Shown here one piece after another: positions 15,729 to 23,695 of a stretch of 32,536 bases of DNA. How positions within the stretch are numbered: the first letter of the stretch is position 1; the number at the start of each line of letters is the position of its first letter. The stretch comes from Paenibacillus helianthi. GTDB lineage: Bacteria; Bacillota; Bacilli; Paenibacillales; Paenibacillaceae. Location of the stretch: assembly GCF_001909055.1 (NCBI RefSeq), contig NZ_LVWI01000074.1, positions 1-32,536 on the forward strand, in the 5' to 3' direction. The position numbers and the translations under genes were made by a program. The notes below the pieces were generated by a model. That model ran no database searches and was not told the DNA's origin. It saw only the letters and a program-made list of their open reading frames with translations.

Positions 15729-16678
15729 AATCTCACCTCAGCATTCGATTCCGTTCTTGAACCTGATTCTCCAGAGCCTGTAAGGGTCTGCGCCGGTGAA
15801 GGCACGGACCGGGGACGGATCAGAGCATTACGCACAAGCGAAAGCATGAACTTCACACCCACTCCAGCATAGACCGCTCCATTAATCATACTGTTGTACC
15901 GCTTGCTATAATGCTTACGGTGAAATAAAAACATCGCTCTATGAAACTCATAGACGATCTTGAACGGTCTGCGCCGCGCGCTGCCACCCTTCAAATGGAC
16001 AATGGAGGTCTGCGGATAATAATAAATCCCCCAGCCGGCCTCTTTGATCCGGAAGCACCAATCTAAATCCTCACCATACATGAAAAAATCCTCGTCCAGC
16101 CCGCCCACCTGATCAATTGTCTTCCGCCGCAACAGCATGAACGCCCCGACCAGACAATCTACAGGATAGTCCTGATCAGGATCAAGATAACCCAACTGAT
16201 AACCATTAAATCTCGGACGGTCCGGGAACAGCTTGCTGAAGCCAAATGCATAATAGAAGGAAGCGGATGGAGTAGGAAACCCCCGCTTACAGGCTTTATC
16301 CAATGAACCATCCGGCAAAATCACCTTGCAGCCCGAAGCTCCGAGATCCGGCCGGCTGTCCATAAAGGAGACCATAGTCTCCAGGGTATCCCTCCGCACA
16401 ACCGTATCCGAATTCAGCAGCAGCACATACCGGCCTGAAGCAACTTCCATCCCCTGATTATTGGCACGGGCAAACCCGACATTCTCTGAATTGGCGATCA
16501 GCATCACACCGGGAAATTCCTGGCTGATCCTCTCTACCGAATCATCCCGGGAGTTATTGTCTATTAGAATAATTTCATAGAAAAATTTAGTTTCCGAATC
16601 ATACACCGACCTCAGACAATCCATCGTCAGGCGGCATGTGTTGTAATTTAGGACGATGATACTGACATCTACACTCAA
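15725..16678 (-). CDS. Family 2 glycosyltransferase, WbbL/rhamnosyltransferase-like
   Basis: A 317-residue GT2 enzyme with a GT-A fold. It begins VDVSIIVLNYNT, then ILIDNNSRDDS (nucleotide binding), GFARANNQGM, and LLLNSDTVV as the metal-binding DxD equivalent. FFMYGEDLDWCFRIKEAGW is the typical WbbL-like acceptor or catalytic segment. Members of this subgroup often transfer L-rhamnose from dTDP-rhamnose, and rmlABCD is close by; the specific linkage is unknown. The start is TTG with AGGAG ten bases upstream. The C-terminal 60 residues are basic and may associate with the membrane. It is first in a two-gene operon with the initiating transferase and is separated from the next GT by a terminator. 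Confidence 0.9.
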   Translation of the reverse strand: MSVDVSIIVLNYNTCRLTMDCLRSVYDSETKFFYEIILIDNNSRDDSVERISQEFPGVMLIANSENVGFARANNQGMEVASGRYVLLLNSDTVVRRDTLETMVSFMDSRPDLGASGCKVILPDGSLDKACKRGFPTPSASFYYAFGFSKLFPDRPRFNGYQLGYLDPDQDYPVDCLVGAFMLLRRKTIDQVGGLDEDFFMYGEDLDWCFRIKEAGWGIYYYPQTSIVHLKGGSARRRPFKIVYEFHRAMFLFHRKHYSKRYNSMINGAVYAGVGVKFMLSLVRNALIRPRSVPSPAQTLTGSGESGSRTESNAEVRL

Positions 16679-16720
16679 TGCTGGTACGCTCCTGACAAAT
16701 ATAGTAATCTATCGACAATC

Positions 16721-16729
16721 ATTATAACA
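16721..16729 (-). promoter_or_regulatory. Extended -10 promoter candidate
   Basis: On the minus strand TGTTATAAT reads as a consensus extended -10 (TGnTATAAT). No good -35 is present, which extended -10 promoters tolerate. It lies just downstream of the terminator at 16731-16770 and about 45 bp before the glycosyltransferase start at 16678. Confidence 0.5.
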
Positions 16730-16730
16730 C

Positions 16731-16770
16731 AAAAACCTCCCTGATAGGCTCGACCTGATTAGGAGGTTTT
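16731..16770. terminator. Hairpin terminator between two glycosyltransferase genes
   Basis: AAAACCTCC (16732-16740) pairs with GGAGGTTTT (16762-16770) across a 21-nt loop. On the minus strand the stem runs into GGTTTTTGTG. It should end transcription of the gene at 16812-17867; being symmetrical it could also work on the plus strand. Confidence 0.6.
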
Positions 16771-16811
16771 AGCAAATTGTACCACATATACAAAAGAGAT
16801 TACGGGGTATA

Positions 16812-17867
16812 TTAGGAGTTCCTGCAGTTCTCGCTTCTCAATCTTTTAACTTTGGCCTGAATATACTTGCGTTTTTGCTTGAGAGTATTCCATTCTGCAA
16901 AAAATAAGCTCCAGGCTTGGATTAGCTTCGGTTCCTTAAGCAGCATATACCCGTGTGCCGCAAGCTCGTAGGGCAAAGCATAGAGGAACGTAGAAAACAG
17001 CTTGCGGGCGGGTTCGTTTTTATAGATCATTTTGTAGCGGTTAATATAGGATATTCTCCGGATGAACATTGGTTTGCTGTCACGTCCCGATGTTTTCCAG
17101 CCCCGTTCGTGGTGACCGATCGCTTCCGCATCATAATAGGCTAACCAGCCGAAGAGTCCAGCCCGCCAAGCCACATCCACATCTTCCTTATAAGCAAAGA
17201 AATCAGCATCAAAAAACTCACCATCTATACTGATATCCTCAATCATCCGCCGGGAATACATTGCAGCCGCACCAGACACACCAAACACCATCCCAGGCTC
17301 CAGCCAGTTCGCTGCTGGCTCTCCCGCTCCACGGTCAAAAGCACGCCGCGCCTTGTTCATCCGCAGTCCCGTGCTGTCTACAAGAGAGTGGTCCGCTTTT
17401 AGTAAAAGCTTGCCGGTAGCACTGCCGATCTTCGGGTTGGCTTCCATCCGCTTGATGAGTCTGGATACATAATCCGGCGCCAGCGTAAGATCCGGATTCA
17501 GAACCAAAACATAGTCTGTATTGGTGGCAGCAATGGCCTGGTTATGGGCGGGGGCGAAGCCGGTGTTGATGTGGTTTTCCATGAGAAGGAGTGAAGGCAC
17601 TCTTGTGTCCACCTTCAAGGTGCCCTCAGCCCCTGCTTCCTGCTGCTCGGCTGGATGGGCCTTCGACTCGATTATATGGCTGAACTCTTTCACCTTATCC
17701 TTGCAACAGTCCGCCGAAGCATTGTCTACTACCACAATCTGTTCAATGGGATAGTCCTGGGCGATAACTGCCTTCAGACAATCCATAATGTCATCTGCGC
17801 TGTTATAGGTAACAATATGTATGCTGACTGTTTTGTTGTTCATATTATTATTGATTTTGTTGTTCAT
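16812..17867 (-). CDS. Family 2 glycosyltransferase, rhamnosyltransferase-like
   Basis: A 351-residue GT2 enzyme. It reads KTVSIHIVTYNSADDI, IVVVDNASAD, INTGFAPAHNQAI, VLVLNPDLTL (DxD-type metal site) and FFAYKEDVDVAWRAGLFGW, the same layout as WbbL-type rhamnosyltransferases. An insertion of about 20 residues between strand 2 and the NTGF motif carries a charged, variable loop. The start ATG at 17867 has GAGGA about six bases upstream; the same 13-base sequence including ATG recurs 24 bases further in (MNNK...MNNK), giving a possible second start. It stands as its own unit between two terminators. The probable donor is dTDP-L-rhamnose, inferred from subfamily and the neighbouring rml genes. 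Confidence 0.9.
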   Translation of the reverse strand: MNNKINNNMNNKTVSIHIVTYNSADDIMDCLKAVIAQDYPIEQIVVVDNASADCCKDKVKEFSHIIESKAHPAEQQEAGAEGTLKVDTRVPSLLLMENHINTGFAPAHNQAIAATNTDYVLVLNPDLTLAPDYVSRLIKRMEANPKIGSATGKLLLKADHSLVDSTGLRMNKARRAFDRGAGEPAANWLEPGMVFGVSGAAAMYSRRMIEDISIDGEFFDADFFAYKEDVDVAWRAGLFGWLAYYDAEAIGHHERGWKTSGRDSKPMFIRRISYINRYKMIYKNEPARKLFSTFLYALPYELAAHGYMLLKEPKLIQAWSLFFAEWNTLKQKRKYIQAKVKRLRSENCRNS

Positions 17868-17888
17868 AAGAGTCCTCGAATTCTAGTT

Positions 17889-17897
17889 TTTATAACA
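17889..17897 (-). promoter_or_regulatory. Extended -10 promoter candidate
   Basis: TGTTATAAA on the minus strand matches an extended -10 and lies about 20 bp upstream of the start codon at 17867. It resembles the TGTTATAAT in front of the next operon. No convincing -35 is seen. Confidence 0.35.
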
Positions 17898-17967
17898 GGT
17901 AAGCAAGCTGACCCAAAAGCTGAATCAGCTACACTCAATTATACCGAAAACAAGAATGGGCGGCTAA

Positions 17968-18007
17968 GAAAAAAACTCCCAACCCGCCGTTGCGGTTCAG
18001 GAGTCCC
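17968..18007 (-). terminator. Rho-independent terminator of the long glycan operon
   Basis: On the minus strand ACTCC pairs with GGAGT and an inner AACCGC/GCGGGTT stem (one bulge) closes a small loop. It is followed by seven T. It lies just beyond the rmlD stop at 18015 and marks the 3' end of the operon that enters from the right edge. Confidence 0.75.
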
Positions 18008-18014
18008 TATCAAA

Positions 18015-18884
18015 TTATTTTAGCTCGTGCAAAAAGTCCCTCAGCCCTTGACGCCATGGCTGTATATCCTGAAACCCGTTCGTGCGAATGGATAGATGCT
18101 CCATCACTGAATAGGCCGGACGCGGTGCTGGACGTGGAAATTGCTCGGTTGTGCAGGGTTCCAGTTTTGCAGTGAATTTCAATCCAAGGATATCCTCCGC
18201 TTCAGCGAAGATCGCCTGCGTGAACTCATACCAGGTACAGAACTCACTATTTGAGGCGTGGTAGACACCATACTTCTCAGTCTGTATAAGCTCCAGCAAG
18301 AAGTTGGCCAGATCCACCGTATAGGTCGGTGAGCCCACTTGGTCGTGTACTACCTGTAGTAACGGTTTTTCCTGCCCCAGCTTGAGCATGGTTTTCACAA
18401 AATTATTGCCATATTTGCCATATACCCAGGAAGTACGCACGATGAAGAACTTCGTGGATAACGATTGCACCAGGATTTCTCCAGCCCGCTTCGATTTGCC
18501 ATAGATGCTGTGCGGATCGGTATTATCATATTCATGGTACGGCTGTGTCCCCATGCCATCAAAAACATAATCCGTGCTGATGCATACCATCTTCGCTCCC
18601 ACCTTCTCCGCAGCAAGCGCTACATTACGGCTTCCAGTGGCATTAATCATGTAAGCAGCATCGATGTCAGTCTCAGCGGCATCTACCGCTGTATGTGCAG
18701 CACAATGAATGACAGCATCCGGTGCAAATCCGCCGATGATCTCCACGCATTGATCCAGGTCGGTAATGTCCATCTCCTGACGGTCGCAGCCCAGAACCTC
18801 ATGACCTTGCGCCTGCAGCAACAGCACCAAATCCTGACCCAACTGTCCAGCTGAGCCTGTAACAAGCACCTTCATCTTCGGCAT
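18015..18884 (-). CDS. rmlD: dTDP-4-dehydrorhamnose reductase
   Basis: The last step of dTDP-L-rhamnose synthesis, NAD(P)H-dependent reduction of the 4-keto group. The protein has 289 residues. The Rossmann motif is VTGSAGQLGQDL (8-19), with DITDLD after it; CISTDYVFDG (101-110) and the catalytic Tyr128/Lys132 in YGKSK are intact. It ends with the PYSVM-like substrate region and a short C-terminus normal for RmlD. Its ATG overlaps the rmlB stop by one base (TAATG), and GGGGGA lies upstream; an in-frame ATG three codons later is a possible alternative. It is the terminal gene of the operon. Confidence 0.96.
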   Translation of the reverse strand: MPKMKVLVTGSAGQLGQDLVLLLQAQGHEVLGCDRQEMDITDLDQCVEIIGGFAPDAVIHCAAHTAVDAAETDIDAAYMINATGSRNVALAAEKVGAKMVCISTDYVFDGMGTQPYHEYDNTDPHSIYGKSKRAGEILVQSLSTKFFIVRTSWVYGKYGNNFVKTMLKLGQEKPLLQVVHDQVGSPTYTVDLANFLLELIQTEKYGVYHASNSEFCTWYEFTQAIFAEAEDILGLKFTAKLEPCTTEQFPRPAPRPAYSVMEHLSIRTNGFQDIQPWRQGLRDFLHELK

Positions 18885-19906
18885 TACAGAGAATCCCCCA
18901 GACGACTACCGTACTGTAGTGCGGCATATTTCTGGTATTCCCCAGATTGAATACGGGTCCACCATTCCTGATTATTCAGATACCACTGTATCGTTTCCTT
19001 AATTCCTGTCTCAAAGGTGTGCTTCGGCTTCCAGCCCAGTTCATTGGTAATCTTGGTTGGGTCAATGCCGTAGCGGCGGTCATGGCCTGGACGATCCTGA
19101 ACATAAGTGATCAGCGAATCCGGTTTGCCCAGCTCCTGCAGCACCGTATTTACTATATGCACATTCGTACGCTCATTGTTCCCGCCAATATTGTACACTT
19201 CGCCATTCACACCTTCATGAATAACTAGATCAATCGCACTGCAATGATCCTCAACATATAGCCAGTCACGGATATTCATTCCATCGCCATACACCGGCAA
19301 CGCCTGATCGGCCAGTGCACGTGAAATCATCAGTGGGATCAGCTTCTCTGGGAACTGGTACGGTCCGTAGTTGTTGGAGCAGCGAGTGATATTTACCGGC
19401 AAGCCAAACGTCTCATGATAAGCACGCACCAATAAATCCCCGCCTGCCTTGCTTGCGGAATAAGGACTGTTCGGAGTCAGAGGCGTTTCTTCAGTAAATA
19501 GACCAGTTGCACCAAGTGTTCCGTATACTTCATCCGTAGATACCTGAACAAACTTGGACACGCTATATTTTTTTGCCGCATCCAAGAGCACTTGAGTCCC
19601 CAATACATTCGTCTTCACAAATACATCCGGCTCCAAAATACTCCGGTCCACATGCGATTCCGCTGCAAAGTTGACTACAACGTCAACGCCTTGGCTGAAA
19701 AGCGCGTCCATTGCCTGAACATCCGTAATGTCTGCTTTTACGAAGGTGTAATTCGGGTTGCCTTCAATTGACTTCAGATTCTCCAAATTTCCCGCGTACG
19801 TCAAAGCGTCTACATTTACAATTTTATATTCCGGGTGCTGCTGCAGCATATATATTACAAAATTGCTGCCGATAAAGCCGGCTCCACCGGTAACGAGCAG
19901 TTTCAT
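18884..19906 (-). CDS. rmlB: dTDP-glucose 4,6-dehydratase
   Basis: Converts dTDP-glucose to dTDP-4-keto-6-deoxyglucose using bound NAD. This is the shared branch point of the rhamnose and the 3-amino-sugar routes in this window. From the chosen start the protein has 340 residues: GGAGFIG (7-13) binds NAD, STDEVYG gives Thr124-Asp125-Glu126, and YSASK gives Tyr149/Lys153. The motif RCSNNYGP and the C-terminal DRPGHDRRYGID are typical. I use the ATG at 19906 because AGGTGG lies eight bases away; the frame can be extended by four codons to a GTG at 19918. Base composition is like the left part of the window, unlike the genes further upstream. Confidence 0.97.
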   Translation of the reverse strand: MKLLVTGGAGFIGSNFVIYMLQQHPEYKIVNVDALTYAGNLENLKSIEGNPNYTFVKADITDVQAMDALFSQGVDVVVNFAAESHVDRSILEPDVFVKTNVLGTQVLLDAAKKYSVSKFVQVSTDEVYGTLGATGLFTEETPLTPNSPYSASKAGGDLLVRAYHETFGLPVNITRCSNNYGPYQFPEKLIPLMISRALADQALPVYGDGMNIRDWLYVEDHCSAIDLVIHEGVNGEVYNIGGNNERTNVHIVNTVLQELGKPDSLITYVQDRPGHDRRYGIDPTKITNELGWKPKHTFETGIKETIQWYLNNQEWWTRIQSGEYQKYAALQYGSRLGDSL

Positions 19907-19987
19907 GTGTGTACCCACCTTTTTCCTAAAAGTGATGTTTTATGAGCCGTTTCCGTCCCGGAAGCGATTATTCACAATAAGTATTAA

Positions 19988-20533
19988 TCAAAAGTTCAGC
20001 TCCGCATCCTTTAATAACGGATGACGCTGGTCTTTATCCGACAGCACAGGAGCAGACGTCGGCCAATCAATGCCAAGCGCCGGATCACTCCATAATATGC
20101 CGCGGTCATTCTCAGGGGAATAATATTCGTCCACTTTGTATAAGACTTGGGTGTTCGGCACGAGCGTGCAGAAGCCATGAGCAAAGCCTTTTGGCACCAG
20201 CAGCTGGCGCTTGTTATATTCACTGAGGATAACACCAACCCATTGGCCGAATGTTGGAGAGTTACGACGGATATCAACGATTACGTCATAAATAGCCCCG
20301 GTGAGCACACGAATCAGTTTCGTCTGTGCCTTCGGATTCAACTGGTAATGCAAGCCTCGGAGTACACCAACCTCTGCTGAGAGGGATTGATTGTCTTGGA
20401 TGAAATGTTCTTGAATACCGATTCCATGCATGATTTGTTCATTGTAACTTTCCATGAAATAGCCCCGACTATCCCCGTGTATAATTGGCTCTAATATATT
20501 CGCACCCTGTAATCTTAGAGGAGTGACTTTCAT
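19988..20533 (-). CDS. rmlC: dTDP-4-dehydrorhamnose 3,5-epimerase
   Basis: A cupin-fold epimerase of 181 residues that inverts C3 and C5 of dTDP-4-keto-6-deoxyglucose. Seen are DSRGYFMESYN (21-31), QDNQS, VLRGLHYQ with the catalytic base His62, the VDIRRNSPTFG strand, and VPKGFAHGF with Tyr132 downstream in VLYKVDEYY. Length is standard. The start ATG has AGGGAGGAA upstream. It is the first gene from the right with the GC-richer composition of the left half of the window. About 22 bp separate it from rmlA, and 81 bp from rmlB. Confidence 0.96.
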   Translation of the reverse strand: MKVTPLRLQGANILEPIIHGDSRGYFMESYNEQIMHGIGIQEHFIQDNQSLSAEVGVLRGLHYQLNPKAQTKLIRVLTGAIYDVIVDIRRNSPTFGQWVGVILSEYNKRQLLVPKGFAHGFCTLVPNTQVLYKVDEYYSPENDRGILWSDPALGIDWPTSAPVLSDKDQRHPLLKDAELNF

Positions 20534-20555
20534 AACTAATAGTTCCTCCCTATAT

Positions 20556-21299
20556 CTATATTTTCAATTTCCCAAATGCCTCTCCAAACAACAAGTTCTG
20601 AGACAGTTCATTAGCACGTGCCAAAGATGCGTGAGTCCCAGCATCTGTCCACCAACCCTGAAGAATATCAAATGTAAGTTCATTCTGTTTAATATATGCA
20701 TTATTTACATCCGTAATCTCCAATTCTCCTCTGTTTGAGGGTTTTAGAGTCTTAACTATATCAAACACCTTATGGTCAAACATATAAATTCCCGTTACTG
20801 CATAGTTAGATTTCGGTTGTTCCGGCTTTTCTTCAATTGAAACAATTTGTTGTCCTTTAAGCTCAGGTACTCCGAACCGTTTAGGGTCTTGAACTTCTTG
20901 GATGAGGATCTTGGCACCATTCTTCTGATCCTGAAAGTTACTTACATATTGAGTAATATCATCTTCAAACACATTATCTCCAAGTATAACGACCATTTGA
21001 TCTTCACCAACAAAATGTTCAGCTAAATCAAGTGCTTGTGCGATACCACCAGCTTCATCCTGAACCTTATATGTAAAACAAACACCCATATCTCGCCCGC
21101 TGCCAAGTAAGTTTACTACATCTCCCATGTGCTCCTTGCCTGTAACGATAAGAATGTCATTAATCCCTGCTTGTTTAAGTTTGAAAACAGAATGGAAAAT
21201 CATTGGATATTTACCAACGGGGAGTAAATGTTTATTAGTAACTTTGGTTAAAGGGAAAAGGCGTGAGCCTGTACCACCTGCTAAAATTATGCCCTTCAT
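20556..21299 (-). CDS. rmlA: Glucose-1-phosphate thymidylyltransferase, short form
   Basis: Makes dTDP-glucose from dTTP and glucose-1-phosphate, feeding both nucleotide-sugar routes. At 247 residues it is the short Gram-positive type, lacking the C-terminal extension of the roughly 290-residue enterobacterial RmlA with its allosteric site. The signature GGTGSRLFPLTKVTNKHLLP (8-27) contains the catalytic Arg and Lys region; VILGDNVFEDD carries the metal-binding Asp; IEEKPEQPKSNYAVTGIYMFD and GWWTDAGTH follow. The ATG is preceded by GGAGG six to seven bases away. Its base composition is AT-rich like the genes upstream, so the composition break falls between rmlA and rmlC. Confidence 0.96.
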   Translation of the reverse strand: MKGIILAGGTGSRLFPLTKVTNKHLLPVGKYPMIFHSVFKLKQAGINDILIVTGKEHMGDVVNLLGSGRDMGVCFTYKVQDEAGGIAQALDLAEHFVGEDQMVVILGDNVFEDDITQYVSNFQDQKNGAKILIQEVQDPKRFGVPELKGQQIVSIEEKPEQPKSNYAVTGIYMFDHKVFDIVKTLKPSNRGELEITDVNNAYIKQNELTFDILQGWWTDAGTHASLARANELSQNLLFGEAFGKLKI

Positions 21300-21316
21300 T
21301 ATCTTACCTCCATTAT

Positions 21317-21721
21317 TTATTTACTTTTTATAATAAGCTTAGAAAGTGCATAGGTAATTGGAATTGTTACTACAATAACAATTAAAGGTACAATACCAGT
21401 AGACAAATGTACACGCTCTACTAAAACATACAACATAAATATATTAACTAAATACTGTATAAAATACACAATAGGGAACTTAAGAAATTTTTTGAATGAA
21501 ACTTTTTCTTTGAATACAAACACTGTATTTAAGTAGTAGGAAAGAAATATTCCTGAAACATAAGAAATTGTATAAGACAAAGAATAATTAAAGAATAATA
21601 GCAGCAGTAAATACATTAAATATGTTGCTAAGGTATTAATCCCCCCACTTATTACAAATTTTAAGAATTCTTTATTCAAAAGTTTGGTCAACAACGTAGG
21701 ACGGCCGCTCTCTGCTTTCAT
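21317..21721 (-). CDS. GtrA-like membrane protein (polyprenyl-linked sugar flippase family)
   Basis: A 134-residue protein with four membrane helices of the GtrA/DPMS family. Seen are FLKFVISGGINTLATYLMY, then SYVSGIFLSYYLNTVFVFKEK, the family's characteristic N-F/V-F segment, and two further helices ending in a short basic tail. GtrA proteins are thought to flip undecaprenyl-phosphate-sugar across the membrane. The ATG at 21721 has GGAGG seven bases upstream, so the 50-nt overlap with the GtrB-like gene appears real. Pairing with a GtrB-like enzyme is the expected partnership. Which sugar is flipped is unknown. Confidence 0.88.
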   Translation of the reverse strand: MKAESGRPTLLTKLLNKEFLKFVISGGINTLATYLMYLLLLLFFNYSLSYTISYVSGIFLSYYLNTVFVFKEKVSFKKFLKFPIVYFIQYLVNIFMLYVLVERVHLSTGIVPLIVIVVTIPITYALSKLIIKSK

Positions 21722-22607
21722 CTAAAATCCTCCACAGATATTCACCTATAATACCCAGCATAATCATAATAATTCCCAATAAAAAAGTAATTAAAGCAAT
21801 AATTGTTGTCCAGCCTTGAAGCTCAATAAACCCGGATAAAGTACCAATTATTACAAAAACCCCATATAAAAAACTTAAAATCGCAGTTATGACACCTATA
21901 AAAGACATAAAACGGATAGGGGAATATGAGAAGCTTACAAAAGAATCAATAAAAAGCTTAATTTTTTTTGAAAGCGTCCACCTGGATTTGCCTAGTTTTC
22001 TTTCCTGTCTTACATAAGGGATTTGTACTTGATCATGCCCCAACCAATATATAAGACTCATAATATTAGTATTTTTCTCCTGGATATGGACTACTTCATT
22101 AACAACTTGTCTATCTATTAACAAAAAGTCAAATCCGCCCTTTGGATATCCCTTTAAAGCAAATTTCTCTAGCAAATAATAATAAGTATTAGAAAACATT
22201 TTTTGTGAGAATGATTCTTCCCTATCTTCTCTTGTAGCAAGAACAATCTTTTTACCTAATTTCCAATGTTCTATCATCTCCTTAAACATTTCAGGAGGGT
22301 CTTGTAAATCGGCTGCAATGATACCTACACAATCACCAGTAGTATATCTTAATCCTGCCTGTATAGCAGACATTGAACCAAAATTACGGCTCAACTTAAT
22401 GACTTTAATCCGCGGATCTTGCTGCTTCGCTTCCATCAACATCGAAAATGAATTATCCTTCGAACCATCATCTACAAATACAAACTCAAAATCACAATTC
22501 GTTATAATATTTTCTAAGTTCTGCAATCGAGGGATAGTATGTGGAATGTTCAATTCGTTATAGTATACAGGTACAACAATCGATAATTTAATTCGGTCTA
22601 TACTCAT
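21672..22607 (-). CDS. GtrB/DPM1-like polyprenyl-phosphate glycosyltransferase
   Basis: A 311-residue GT2 enzyme of the dolichyl/undecaprenyl-phosphate sugar synthase type. The catalytic domain reads LSIVVPVYYNELNI, FVFVDDGSKDNS, ADLQDPPEM (catalytic DxD-like segment) and the KLGKSRWTLSKKIKLFIDS region. Two C-terminal membrane helices (about 230-255 and 265-290) follow. Family members put a single sugar on undecaprenyl phosphate on the cytoplasmic side for later use outside. It overlaps fdtB by 20 nt upstream and the GtrA gene by 50 nt downstream, with GGAGG ahead of its ATG, so the three are probably translationally coupled. The tight link with fdtB makes the dTDP-3-acetamido sugar a candidate donor, but this is inference; UDP-glucose is the common alternative. 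Confidence 0.9.
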   Translation of the reverse strand: MSIDRIKLSIVVPVYYNELNIPHTIPRLQNLENIITNCDFEFVFVDDGSKDNSFSMLMEAKQQDPRIKVIKLSRNFGSMSAIQAGLRYTTGDCVGIIAADLQDPPEMFKEMIEHWKLGKKIVLATREDREESFSQKMFSNTYYYLLEKFALKGYPKGGFDFLLIDRQVVNEVVHIQEKNTNIMSLIYWLGHDQVQIPYVRQERKLGKSRWTLSKKIKLFIDSFVSFSYSPIRFMSFIGVITAILSFLYGVFVIIGTLSGFIELQGWTTIIALITFLLGIIMIMLGIIGEYLWRILDESRERPSYVVDQTFE

Positions 22608-23685
22608 TTACAACCTCCACAATTCTTTTCACATCATCCATATCCATTACAGGACTTATTGGAAGGCTCAGAATTTCTGAATGGATTTTTTCGGAAATAG
22701 GGAAAACTAGGTCATTCCATTCTTTATATGCTTTTTGTTTATGAGGAGGAATAGGATAGTGAATCATTGTCTGAATTCCATTATCGGTCATATAATCAAT
22801 AAAATGACTTCTTAACGAAGTTCTGACAACGAAAACATGCCAAACATGTGATAACGGTCCTTCTTCGACGCTTGGTAATACAATGTGTTCATTATTGATA
22901 CTATTTAAATAATAGGTTGCTATCTTTCTTCTATACTCATTATCTTGATCTAGATATTTTAATTTCATACTCAATATAGGAGCCTGAAATTCATCTAATC
23001 TGCTATTATATCCTTTAAAGAGATTTTCGTATTTCTTTTGTGACCCATAGTTCCTTAAGGCGTGAAGATCTTTATACAAGTTTTCATCATTTGTCGTAAT
23101 TGCTCCGGCATCTCCTAAGGCACCCAGGTTTTTACCCGGATAGAAGCTAAATGCTGCGGCGTCTCCTAAATCTCCAACTTTTCGATCAGCATAAACAGCA
23201 CCGTGAGCTTGAGCACAATCTTCGATTATCTTCAAATTATATTTTTCTGCAATATTCTTAATTGGTCCCATATTACATACCTGACCATAAAGATGAACCA
23301 CTAAAATCGCTTTAGTATTAGGAGTAATACTTTCCTCTATCTTGTCAGGATCCAAATTATATGTCAGTAAGTTAGGCTCTACTAACACAGGTGTAGCCCC
23401 ATTTGCAGATATTGATAATATGGATGCGATATAAGTATTAGAGGGCACTATCACTTCATCACCGGGGCCAATATTGTAGGATCTCATAATTAATTCTAAA
23501 GCATCTAATCCATTCGCTACTCCCAGAGCAAACTTAGTCCCGCAATAATCAGCAAATTCAGCTTCAAAAGTTTTGACTTCCTCACCCAAAATGTACCATC
23601 CGGAATTCAGAACTTTATGAACGCAATCTAATATCGCTTCTTCATGACGCAAATTAATTTTTTTCAGATCAAGGAAAGGGATCAT
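22588..23685 (-). CDS. fdtB: dTDP-3-amino-3,6-dideoxyhexose transaminase (FdtB/QdtB type)
   Basis: A 365-residue PLP-dependent aminotransferase of the DegT/DnrJ/EryC1 family. It would move an amino group from glutamate to C3 of the dTDP-3-keto-6-deoxyhexose made by FdtA. Visible are the start FLDLKKIN, SGWYILGEEVKTFE, GVANGLDAL, GDEVIVPSNTYIAS, IEDCAQAHGA (Asp156) and SFYPGKNLGALGDAG with the PLP-binding Lys185. The closest remembered family is FdtB/QdtB, supported by fdtC and fdtA in the same operon. The ATG has AGGTGGG upstream, 10 bp after fdtC. Whether the product is the galacto (Fuc3N) or gluco (Qui3N) form depends on FdtA. Confidence 0.88.
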   Translation of the reverse strand: MIPFLDLKKINLRHEEAILDCVHKVLNSGWYILGEEVKTFEAEFADYCGTKFALGVANGLDALELIMRSYNIGPGDEVIVPSNTYIASILSISANGATPVLVEPNLLTYNLDPDKIEESITPNTKAILVVHLYGQVCNMGPIKNIAEKYNLKIIEDCAQAHGAVYADRKVGDLGDAAAFSFYPGKNLGALGDAGAITTNDENLYKDLHALRNYGSQKKYENLFKGYNSRLDEFQAPILSMKLKYLDQDNEYRRKIATYYLNSINNEHIVLPSVEEGPLSHVWHVFVVRTSLRSHFIDYMTDNGIQTMIHYPIPPHKQKAYKEWNDLVFPISEKIHSEILSLPISPVMDMDDVKRIVEVVNEYRPN

Positions 23686-23695
23686 ATTAGCCCAC

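Noticed and set aside
19919..19987. Hairpin TTCCGGGACGGAA between rmlC and rmlB as a terminator
   Set aside because: Stem of only five bases and no T run; rmlC and rmlB are clearly cotranscribed.
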